Shown here: piece by piece, positions 53,433 through 61,078 of the stretch
Layout of the letters: each line of letters starts with the position of its first letter
Numbering within the stretch: the first letter of the stretch is position 1
Assembly (NCBI RefSeq): GCF_018137945.1
Contig: NZ_CP073089.1
Span: 3,720,001-3,784,000 of the forward strand
Length of the DNA stretch: 64,000 nt
Direction: 5' to 3'
From: Brevibacterium sp. W7.2
GTDB taxonomy: Bacteria > Actinomycetota > Actinomycetes > Actinomycetales > Brevibacteriaceae
Program-made: the position numbers and the translations under genes
Notes under the pieces: model-generated
Told to the model about the DNA's origin: nothing
The model's input: only the letters and a program-made list of their open reading frames with translations
Databases searched by the model: none

Positions 53433-54858
53433 GGATCCTCTCCCAGTCGGTCACGGTCGCATTGTAGGCCTCGAGTTCGATGTCGGCGGCATGGACGTAG
53501 TGGCGCACGACGTCCTCGCCGAATGCCTCCTTCGCGATGTCGGAGTTCTCGAGGAGATCCCGCGCGCCGGTCAGCGTCGTCGGCAGGCGCTTCGCATCGG
53601 ACATGTACGCGTTGCCCTCGGTGATCGGCGGCAGCGGGAGTTCGTGCTCGATCCCGTAGAGACCGGCGGCGATGAGGGAGGCCGCGGCGAGGTACGGGTT
53701 GAGGTCGGCCCCGCCGACGCGGCATTCGACGCGCAGCGACGGACCCGAGCCGACGACCCGGAACGCGCACGTGCGATTGTCGAAGCCCCACGCGACCGCG
53801 GTGGGGGCGAAGGAGCCTTCGACGAAGCGCTTGTACGAGTTGATGTTCGGGGCGAAGAAGTACGTGAAGTCCTCGATGCACGCCAGCTGCCCGGCGATGA
53901 AGTGGTTCATCAGGGTGGAGAAGCCGTGCTCGCCGTCGCCGGCCATGACCATGTCACCGTCGGCGGAGCGGAAGCTCAGATGGATGTGGCACGACGACCC
54001 CTCCTTCTGGTCGTACTTCGCCATGAACGTGATCGACTTCCCGTGCTGAGCGGCGATCTCCTTCGCCCCGTTCTTGTAGACCGCATGGTCGTCGCAGGCC
54101 TTGAGCGCCTGCTGGTAGCGGAAGGTGATCTCGTGCTGGCCGAAGTTGCACTCGCCCTTCGCGCCCTCGACGTAGAGGCCGGCACCGGCCATCGAGTTGC
54201 GGATGTCGCGCAGCAGCGGCTCGACCCGGGCGGTCCCGAGCAGGGAGTAGTCGACGTTGTACTGGTTCGCCGGGGTCATGCCGGTGTAGCGGGAGTTGAA
54301 GGCGTCCTCGTAGCTCGTGTCGAACGTGATGAACTCGAGTTCGGTGCCGACATGGGCGCTCAGTCCCGCCTCGGCGAGCCGGTCGAGCTGCCGCTGGAGG
54401 ATCTGCCGCGGGGAGGCGGCCACGGGTTCGCCGGTCGTCCAGAACAGGTCGCAGTTGACCATCGCCGTGCCCGGCTGCCACGGCAGCAGCCGCAGGGTCT
54501 TGAGGTCCGGCTGCATGACGAGGTCGCCGTAGCCGGTCTCCCATGAGGACATCTCGTAGCCGTCGACGGTGTTCATGTCGACGTCGACGGCGAGCAGGTA
54601 GTTGCAGGCCTCCGAGCCGTGCCCGGCGACGTCGTCGAGGAAGAACTGCGCTCCCAGCCGCTTGCCCTGGAGCCTGCCCTGGGCGTCGGTGACGGCGACG
54701 ACGACGGTGTCGATCGAGCCGTCCTCGGTGCGGCGGCGCAGCTCGTCGAGCGTCAGGGGCTCGGCCTGCACCGATCCGCGCGACGTCCGTTGGGGCGAGT
54801 GCGCGGTCGTGGGCGCCGAGGTGATCGTCGGTTTCGGTGAGGTCGTGAGGTCGTTCAT
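53413..54858 (-). CDS. glutamine-synthetase-like gamma-glutamyl-amine ligase
   Basis: 481 residues. GS fold: VGTELEFITFD, EGAKGECNFGQHEITFRY, KYDQKEGSSCHIHLSF (metal-binding Glu and His), NSYKRFVEGSFAPTAVAWGFDNRTCAFRV and RVECRVGGADLNPYLAAASLI. The adenylylation tyrosine region of GlnA is absent. This group glutamylates amines: PuuA uses putrescine; Streptomyces GlnA4 uses ethanolamine. The substrate here is open; the EAT-like permease next door points to ethanolamine or a similar amine. ATG 54858 with GAGGAAA. Confidence 0.87.
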   Translation of the reverse strand: MNDLTTSPKPTITSAPTTAHSPQRTSRGSVQAEPLTLDELRRRTEDGSIDTVVVAVTDAQGRLQGKRLGAQFFLDDVAGHGSEACNYLLAVDVDMNTVDGYEMSSWETGYGDLVMQPDLKTLRLLPWQPGTAMVNCDLFWTTGEPVAASPRQILQRQLDRLAEAGLSAHVGTELEFITFDTSYEDAFNSRYTGMTPANQYNVDYSLLGTARVEPLLRDIRNSMAGAGLYVEGAKGECNFGQHEITFRYQQALKACDDHAVYKNGAKEIAAQHGKSITFMAKYDQKEGSSCHIHLSFRSADGDMVMAGDGEHGFSTLMNHFIAGQLACIEDFTYFFAPNINSYKRFVEGSFAPTAVAWGFDNRTCAFRVVGSGPSLRVECRVGGADLNPYLAAASLIAAGLYGIEHELPLPPITEGNAYMSDAKRLPTTLTGARDLLENSDIAKEAFGEDVVRHYVHAADIELEAYNATVTDWERIRGFERL

Positions 54859-54881
54859 CAGGGTTTCCTCTTGTTCTCAGT

Positions 54882-54946
54882 TGTCGTGCGTCGGTGTCGT
54901 CAGTCTGTGTCGTGAGCCGGTGTCGTGAGTCAGTATCGTGCGTCGG
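54882..54946. repeat. 13-bp tandem repeat, 5 copies, in an operon spacer
   Basis: Units of consensus TGTCGTGMGTCNG at 54882, 54895, 54908, 54921 and 54934 in register, filling half of the 135-nt spacer between permease and ligase genes, 24 nt upstream of the ligase start (on the minus strand). Confidence 0.85.
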
Positions 54947-54993
54947 TGGGTGGGGATGGGGATGCGCCGGGGTGGGGAGGCGACGAGGGGGGA

Positions 54994-56430
54994 CTATTTG
55001 AGTTCGCTCTCGGCGGCCTCGATCTGTGCGAACTCCTCCTCCGGGGCGCTCGCGACGAGGTGGTGGCGCGAGTAGAACCAGAAGTAGGCGAGCGCGACGA
55101 GGAAGACGGCTGCGGCGATGCCGGCGGCGAGGATGTCGACGAAGAACGTCGCGATGACGGCCACCGAGGCGAGGACGAGTGCGATGCCCGTCGTCACGAC
55201 CCCGCCGGGGGTGCGGTAGCCGCGCTTGAGGTCGGGCTCCTTGAAGCGCAGCCGGATGTGCGAGAGGTTGAGCAGCACGTAGGAGACCGTGGCCCCGAAG
55301 ACCGCGACGTTGAGGAGGACACCGCCGTTGCCGCCGGAGAGGACGGCGATGAGGAAGCCGATCGTGCCGGGGACGATGAGGGCGAGCACAGGGGTCTTGC
55401 GCTTGCCGGTGTGGGAGAGCCACTTGGGCAGGTAGCCGGCCCGGGAGAGGGCGAAGAGCTGCCGCGAGTAGGCGAAGATGATGGAGAAGAAGCTCGCGAC
55501 GAGTCCGGCGAGACCGGCCCAGTTGACGAAGGTCGCCAGCCACGAGTTTTCGCCGTAGGCCGCACGCAGCGCCTCGGGCAGCGGGTTGTCCGACTCGCCC
55601 ATGGCGGCCGCACCGGCGATGCCCGGGACGAGGAGAAGCATGAGGGCGCCGAAGACGACGAGGATGGCCATCGCGGTGATGATGCCCCGCGGCATGTCGC
55701 GCTTGGGGTCGGCCGACTCCTCGGCGGCCAGCGGCACGCCCTCGATGGCGAGGAAGAACCAGATGCCGAAGACTAGAGAGCCGAGCAGCCCGCTGATGCC
55801 CATCGGAAGGAACGTGCTCGAGCCGAGCGCCGCCGTCGGTTCGATGTCGAAGAGGTTGCTCGCATCGAAGTGCGGGATCGCGGCGATGACGAAGACGATG
55901 AGGGCGATGACGGCGACCGCGGTGATGACGAACATCAGGCGCAGCGCCTCGCCGACGCCCCACAGGTGGATGCCGATGAAGATCGCGTAGGCGGCTAGGT
56001 AGATCGTCCACGCGGGCACGGACTCCGGCAGGATGCCGAGCGCCTGGACGTAGCCGGCGATGAAGGTCGAGATCGCCGCCGGGGCCATCGTGTATTCGAT
56101 GAGGACGGCCATGCCGGTGGCGAAGCCGCCGAGGGGGCCGAGCGCGCGTCTGGCGAACCCGTATCCCGCACCCGCCGTCGGCAGGGTCGAGGAGAGCTCC
56201 GCGAGACCGAAGACCATGCACACGTACATGAGTCCCATGAGGAGGAAGGCGATGAGGAGACCACCCCACCCGCCTTCCGCGAGGCCGAGGTTCCAGCCGG
56301 AGAAGTCACCCGAGATGACGTAGGCGACGCCGAGGCCGGCGAGGAGGATCCACCCGGCCGCGCCCTTCCTCAGCTGTCGCTTCTCGAGGTAGTGCTCATC
56401 GACGTTGCCGTACTCGATGTTCTTGGACAT
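54994..56430 (-). CDS. APC-superfamily amine/amino acid permease, ethanolamine-permease-like
   Basis: 478 residues, 12 predicted helices. After a soluble start it has GWILLAGLGVAYVISGDFSGWNLGLAEGGWGG, and FGIWFFLAIEGVPLAAEESADPKRDMPRGI, patterns I associate with the EAT (ethanolamine) family. Imports the amine consumed by the operon. First gene, divergent from the GntR regulator. ATG 56430 has a GGGAGCG site. Confidence 0.8.
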   Translation of the reverse strand: MSKNIEYGNVDEHYLEKRQLRKGAAGWILLAGLGVAYVISGDFSGWNLGLAEGGWGGLLIAFLLMGLMYVCMVFGLAELSSTLPTAGAGYGFARRALGPLGGFATGMAVLIEYTMAPAAISTFIAGYVQALGILPESVPAWTIYLAAYAIFIGIHLWGVGEALRLMFVITAVAVIALIVFVIAAIPHFDASNLFDIEPTAALGSSTFLPMGISGLLGSLVFGIWFFLAIEGVPLAAEESADPKRDMPRGIITAMAILVVFGALMLLLVPGIAGAAAMGESDNPLPEALRAAYGENSWLATFVNWAGLAGLVASFFSIIFAYSRQLFALSRAGYLPKWLSHTGKRKTPVLALIVPGTIGFLIAVLSGGNGGVLLNVAVFGATVSYVLLNLSHIRLRFKEPDLKRGYRTPGGVVTTGIALVLASVAVIATFFVDILAAGIAAAVFLVALAYFWFYSRHHLVASAPEEEFAQIEAAESELK

Positions 56431-56447
56431 ATCCGCTCCCAGCGATT

Positions 56448-56511
56448 CAATGGATCATGTTCAGACCATTGGCTGGAGTCGACTGTAGTATGACCCAGAT
56501 CACGGTGTCAA
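56448..56511. promoter_or_regulatory. permease promoter with inverted-repeat operator
   Basis: On the minus strand TTGACA (56506-56511) and TACAGT (56482-56487), 18 nt apart. Downstream in the leader, CAATGG-N12-CCATTG (56448-56453 and 56466-56471) is a perfect 6-bp inverted repeat, a candidate GntR operator. Confidence 0.5.
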
Positions 56512-56537
56512 GGGTCGACCGAGGCTAATCTTGAGGA

Positions 56538-57353
56538 GTGGACGTGGATCGGAACGCAGACGGCGGAGGCGGCGGCGTGGGCGGCAAGCCCGGCGGCACC
56601 CCGAATGTCGCTGACGGCCCAGGTGCCGCTGAGGAGGCTGCGGAGTCCCAGCGTCCGGCCCGACTGCGCGGCGGCAACGTCTTCGAGCACACGATCGCCG
56701 AGCTCCTCCGCGCGATCCGCCTCGGCAAGTACCTCGTCGGCGACAAGCTGCCGCCCGAGCGCGAGCTCGCCGCGCGGATCAACGTCTCCCGGGCGACGCT
56801 GCGCCAGGCGCTCAGCGAACTCCAGACCGCCGGGGTCGTCAGCGTCCGCCGGGGACGCTACGGCGGCACCTTCGTCACGCGGCTGCCGGTCGCGGATCGG
56901 GATGCCGGGATCGACCTCGGCGAACTCGACGATGCGGTGCGGTTCCGGCTCATCCTCGACACTGCGGCCGCCCGGGTCGTCGCCGAACGCGGGCTCAGCG
57001 CCGAGGAGCGGGAGACGCTCATCGCCGCGGAGCAGGGCTGCTGGATGCCCTTGGGCAGCTCGGCTGAGGACATCGAGCAGTTCCGCGCCCTCGACGCGCG
57101 GTTCCACCTGACGATCGCCGAGCTCACGGGAATCCCTTCGCTCGCCGAGGCGGCCGCGACGACGAGGGACCGGATCAATGCGCTGCTCGATCAGATCCCG
57201 TTCATCCACACGAACGTCGAGCACTCGTGCATGCAGCATGCGCGCATCGTCGAGGCGATCTTCGACCAGGACGCCGAGGCGGCGGCGACGCTGGCCGCGC
57301 AGCACGCCGAGGGCACCGAGCAGCTGCTCCGCGGATTCCTCGACGGGAAGTGA
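56538..57353 (+). CDS. GntR-family regulator, FCD subfamily
   Basis: 271 residues: Gly/Ala-rich start, winged helix at about residues 45-115 (IAELLRAIRLGKYLVGDKLPPERELAARINVSRATLRQALSELQTAGVV, RRGRYGGTFV) and an FCD domain with metal-type residues in ALDARFHLTIAEL, HARIVEAIF and AAQHAEGTEQL. TAATCT (56526-56531) ends 6 nt before GTG 56538, a leaderless start; it is similar to the EpuRII-type control of amine operons in position, though that is inference. Divergent from the permease operon. Confidence 0.85.
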   Translation: MDVDRNADGGGGGVGGKPGGTPNVADGPGAAEEAAESQRPARLRGGNVFEHTIAELLRAIRLGKYLVGDKLPPERELAARINVSRATLRQALSELQTAGVVSVRRGRYGGTFVTRLPVADRDAGIDLGELDDAVRFRLILDTAAARVVAERGLSAEERETLIAAEQGCWMPLGSSAEDIEQFRALDARFHLTIAELTGIPSLAEAAATTRDRINALLDQIPFIHTNVEHSCMQHARIVEAIFDQDAEAAATLAAQHAEGTEQLLRGFLDGK

Positions 57354-57373
57354 CCGGACGCGGCCCTGGCGCA

Positions 57374-57401
57374 ATCGACCGAACGCGATCGACCGAGCGC
57401 G
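57374..57401. repeat. 14-bp tandem duplication in a convergent spacer
   Basis: ATCGACCGAACGCG (57374-57387) and ATCGACCGAGCGCG (57388-57401), followed by a reverse GCCGAGGCGG element (57405-57414). Confidence 0.75.
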
Positions 57402-57421
57402 GCCCCGCCTCGGCGAGGACA

Positions 57422-58876
57422 TCACCCGGCGACGAGCCGGCGGGCCTCCTCCTGGTGGGCGGCGATGAGGGCCTCGGTGTCGAGCGTCTGGCCGTCTGCG
57501 CCGATCGCCCGCCCGTCGCGGACGCGCCAGGCCCCGGCGACCATGACCCGGTCGGCTTTCTCCGCCCCGCAGAGGACGAGGGCGGGAATCGGATCGTGCG
57601 CGCCGGAGAAGGCGAGCCCGTCGAGGCGGAACAGTGCGAGGTCGGCCTGCTTGCCGACGGCGATCTCGCCGATGTCGTCGCGACCGAGAGCCGCCGCGGA
57701 CCCCCGGGTCGCCCAGTCGAGGACGCGGTCGCAGGTGACCGCCTCGGCGCCGTAGCGCAGACGCTGGATGTAGAGTGCCTGGCGGACTTCGCGGATGAGG
57801 TTCGAGGCGTCGTTCGAGGCGGAGCCGTCGACCCCGAGTCCGACGCTGACGCCGGCGTCCTCGAGTTCGACGGCACGGGCGATGCCCGAGGCCAGGCGCA
57901 TGTTCGAGGTCGGGCAGTGGGCGACGGAGACCCCGGCCGCGCCGAGGCGGACGATCTCCTCGTCGTCGAAGTGGACGCCGTGGGCGAGCCACGTGCGGTC
58001 GCCCAGCCAGCCCACGGATTCGAGGTAGTCGACGGTGCGCAGGCCGAAGCGCTCACGGCAGAAGTCCTCCTCGTCGAGGGTCTCTGCGAGGTGGGTGTGG
58101 AGGCGGACGTCGAGGTCGGCGGCGAGTGCGGCGCTGTCGCGCATGAGTTCGGTCGTCACGGAGAACGGGGAGCAGGGGGCGAGGCCGATCTGGACCTGCG
58201 CGCCGACGCCGCGCTCGTGATAGGTCTCGACGAGTCGACGCGAGTCGGCGAGGATCACCTCGGCGTCCTGGACGGTCTGCTGCGGCGGCAGGCCCCCGTC
58301 GTCCTCACCGAGCGACATCGAGCCGCGGGTGAGCATCGCGCGCATGCCGAGGTTCCGGACGACGCCGACCTGGATGTCGATGGCATCGTCCATGCCGGTC
58401 GGGAACAGGTAGTGGTGGTCGGCGGCGGTCGTGCATCCGGATTCGAGGAGTTCGGCCATCGCGACGGTCGTCGCGAGCTCGAGGGCGCGCGGGGTCAGGC
58501 GCGCCCAGACGGGGTAGAGGTTGGTCAGCCAGCCGAAGAGCGGGAGGTCGGCGACGGGCGCCCAGGCGCGGGTGAGCGTCTGGTAGAAGTGGTGGTGGGT
58601 GTTGATGAGCCCAGGTGTGATGACGTGTTCGCTCGCGTCGACGACCTCGTCGGCAGGGGTGCCGGGGGCTCCCCCGGCGGGCACGAGTTCGACGATCGTG
58701 CCGGATTCGGTGTCGACGACGATGCCGCCGCGTGCGGCAGTCGCGTCGTGGGTGTCGTGGGTTGTGGGGCTCTCCGCCGGGGCAGTGCCGTCGGCCCGGG
58801 CAGCGCTGTCTGCTCGGGTGGAGCGCCCGAGGTGGACGGCCAGGGGGTTGCGCAGCCAGATTCTCGTCATCGTCAT
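57422..58876 (-). CDS. amidohydrolase, 8-oxoguanine deaminase / AtzB-like
   Basis: 484 residues. Metal-dependent deaminase: first metal motif INTHHHFYQTLTRA, then THLAETLDEEDF (His/Glu), WLAHGVHF and the terminal Asp in GLGVDGSASND. NTHHHFYQ with GSASND is typical of 8-oxoguanine deaminases and related triazine/guanine hydrolases. It lies beside a purine-type permease. A Thr/Asp-rich insertion of about 25 residues follows the N-terminus. Start ATG 58876, with a nearby second ATG. Confidence 0.8.
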   Translation of the reverse strand: MTMTRIWLRNPLAVHLGRSTRADSAARADGTAPAESPTTHDTHDATAARGGIVVDTESGTIVELVPAGGAPGTPADEVVDASEHVITPGLINTHHHFYQTLTRAWAPVADLPLFGWLTNLYPVWARLTPRALELATTVAMAELLESGCTTAADHHYLFPTGMDDAIDIQVGVVRNLGMRAMLTRGSMSLGEDDGGLPPQQTVQDAEVILADSRRLVETYHERGVGAQVQIGLAPCSPFSVTTELMRDSAALAADLDVRLHTHLAETLDEEDFCRERFGLRTVDYLESVGWLGDRTWLAHGVHFDDEEIVRLGAAGVSVAHCPTSNMRLASGIARAVELEDAGVSVGLGVDGSASNDASNLIREVRQALYIQRLRYGAEAVTCDRVLDWATRGSAAALGRDDIGEIAVGKQADLALFRLDGLAFSGAHDPIPALVLCGAEKADRVMVAGAWRVRDGRAIGADGQTLDTEALIAAHQEEARRLVAG

Positions 58877-59358
58877 CGCCTCTCGATGGGTGGGCTGTCG
58901 CGGTCGGGCGCGTGCTCGGCCGCCGGTGAGGCGAGGACGCTGGGGCCATCGCCACCAGCTCAGGTTTCACGGCGTCTGCTGCTCCGCCGGTCGGTGTGCG
59001 GCTCGTCCGCTCTGTGCGGATCCGGCGCTGATTTGTGCGCGGAACCGACACCGACAAGACTGAACTCTAACATGTGCTCCGCATCACGATTTCGAGTTGC
59101 CAACCCGACAGCATTCGCTTAGCATTCTGCGATAAGGAAAAATACTTTCGCATCTTGGAAGTGATAATCGCCAGAGGAACATTCCGGACGACCTCAACGG
59201 AAGCAGTACAGCGATCCGATCCCCTCAAGGCGCAGGCCGGGTTCACGATGTGAGCCTTCGTTCCAGGGCGGTGCACTGTCGCACTCCCGGACGGCACCGC
59301 CTTCAGCGACCGGCCAGCAGGTTCGCGCCCGACCATTCGGGGAGCGAACAGGAATTCG
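58877..59358. promoter_or_regulatory. divergent intergenic region, amidohydrolase / NCS2 permease
   Basis: 482 nt without a gene. A minus-strand TAGAGT (near 59064) may serve the amidohydrolase. The stretch 59100-59170 is unusually AT-rich for this genome and holds a tandem AGCATTC pair and GATAAT (59163-59168) as likely plus-strand -10; this leaves a permease leader of about 185 nt. No riboswitch class could be matched by eye. Confidence 0.4.
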
Positions 59359-60954
59359 ATGGAGAAGACAATGTCGGTGTCCAAACAGTCCAAGCACAAG
59401 ACGCAGCGGCCAGAGGACGAGCGGCTGCCGGTCGGCACGTCGTTCGCGTACGGCCTGCAGCACGTCCTCACGATGTACGGCGGCATCATCGCCGTCCCCC
59501 TCATCATCGGCAAGGCCGCCGGTCTCGACGATGCCGGCATCAGCGTGCTCATCGCATCGTGCCTGTTCATGGGTGGTCTGGCGACGATCCTGCAGTCGTG
59601 GGGCGTGCCGTTCTTCGGCTCCCAGCTCCCCCTCGTCCAGGGCGTGTCGTTCGCCGGCGTCGCGACGATGACGGCGATCCTCGCGGGCGGCGACGGTCTG
59701 CCCGAGGTCTTCGGAGCAGTGCTCGTCGCCTCGGCGATCGGGCTCATCGTCGCACCGGGATTCGCCCTCATCGTCAAGTTCTTCCCACCGGTGGTCACGG
59801 GCACCGTCATCACGACGATCGGCCTCTCGCTCATGCCGGTGGCGGCCGGGTGGGCGATGGGCGGCAACGCCGAGGCTCCTGACTACGGCAGCGCCCGCAA
59901 CATCCTCATCGCCGTCGGCACTCTCGCCGTCGTTCTGCTGCTCAGCCGCATTCCCGTCGCGATGATCTCGCGTCTGTCGATCCTCTTGGCGATCGTCGTC
60001 GGCACCGTCGTCTGCCTGATCTTCGGCTGGGCGGACTTCTCGAACGTCCTCGATCGCGGCATCTTCGCGTTCCCCGAGCCGTTCGCGTTCGGCATGCCGA
60101 CCTTCTCCGCTGCGGCGATCATCTCGATGTTCATCGTCATCATCGTCACCTTCGCCGAGACGACGGCCGATATCATCGCCGTCGGCGAGATCGTCAAGAC
60201 GAAGGTCGACTCGAAGCGCATCGCGAACGGCCTGCGCGCCGATATGCTCTCCTCGGCCGTCTCGCCCGTGTTCAACTCGTTCACGCAGTCGGCGTTCGCG
60301 CAGAACGTCGGCCTCGTGGCGATCACCGGCGTGAAGTCGCGCTTCGTCGTCACCGCCGGTGGTGTCATCCTCGTCGTGCTCGGTCTGCTGCCGGTCATGG
60401 GCGGAGTCGTCGCAGCGATCCCGTCGCCGGTGCTCGGCGGTGCCGGCATCGTCCTCTTCGGCACGGTCGCGGCCTCGGGCATCCGGACGCTGTCGAAGGT
60501 CGAGTACGAGGGCAACCTCAACATGATCATCGTCGCGGTCTCCCTGGCCTTCGGCATCATCCCCGTCGTCGAGCCGGACTTCTACAACTCGTTCCCGTCG
60601 TGGGTCGGCATCATCCTCCACTCGGGCATCTCGTCGGCGACGATCATGGCCGTGCTGCTCAACCTCATCTTCAACCACATCGGCGCGAAGACGAAGGACC
60701 GCTCGGATCGGTCCGTGTTCGTCGCGGGCACGGGGCGCGTGGTCCGGCAGCAGGACCTCCAGCGTCTCCTCGACCACGAGGCGATCCTCGCCGAGGGCGA
60801 CACGATCAAGGACGGCAAGATCGTCGACTGCAACGGCGAGGAGGTCCCCGTCGTCACCGATGACCAGCACGAGAAGATCGTCGAAGCCACGAAGAACGGT
60901 GAGGTGAAGACGAAGGACGACGTCCGCCGGGTCATCGAGGAATCGGAGAAGTAA
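59359..60954 (+). CDS. NCS2-family nucleobase permease (xanthine/uracil type)
   Basis: 531 residues. Starts as the family does (LPVGTSFAYGLQHVLTMYGGIIAVPLIIG), has the substrate-site glutamate region FAETTADIIAVGEIV and the NAT signature AQNVGLVAITGVKSR. The last ~85 residues are a hydrophilic tail (LLDHEAILAEGDTIKDGKIVDCNGEE) unusual for NCS2 permeases. Probably imports purine bases for the divergent deaminase. ATG 59359 follows AGGAATTCG. Confidence 0.9.
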   Translation: MEKTMSVSKQSKHKTQRPEDERLPVGTSFAYGLQHVLTMYGGIIAVPLIIGKAAGLDDAGISVLIASCLFMGGLATILQSWGVPFFGSQLPLVQGVSFAGVATMTAILAGGDGLPEVFGAVLVASAIGLIVAPGFALIVKFFPPVVTGTVITTIGLSLMPVAAGWAMGGNAEAPDYGSARNILIAVGTLAVVLLLSRIPVAMISRLSILLAIVVGTVVCLIFGWADFSNVLDRGIFAFPEPFAFGMPTFSAAAIISMFIVIIVTFAETTADIIAVGEIVKTKVDSKRIANGLRADMLSSAVSPVFNSFTQSAFAQNVGLVAITGVKSRFVVTAGGVILVVLGLLPVMGGVVAAIPSPVLGGAGIVLFGTVAASGIRTLSKVEYEGNLNMIIVAVSLAFGIIPVVEPDFYNSFPSWVGIILHSGISSATIMAVLLNLIFNHIGAKTKDRSDRSVFVAGTGRVVRQQDLQRLLDHEAILAEGDTIKDGKIVDCNGEEVPVVTDDQHEKIVEATKNGEVKTKDDVRRVIEESEK

Positions 60955-61078
60955 CCCGCCGAGGCTGTCGCCGGTGACCGTCGGCGTCACGCAGCGGGCG
61001 TGATCGTCATCGCCGCCCAGCGGGATGATCGTGAGCGTCGCACAGAGTCGGTGATCGTGGCGTCGAACGGCGGTGTTG

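Noticed and set aside
59175..59358. Purine riboswitch upstream of the NCS2 permease
   Set aside because: None of the conserved loop sequences of purine or other known classes could be found by eye; kept only as an unexplained leader.
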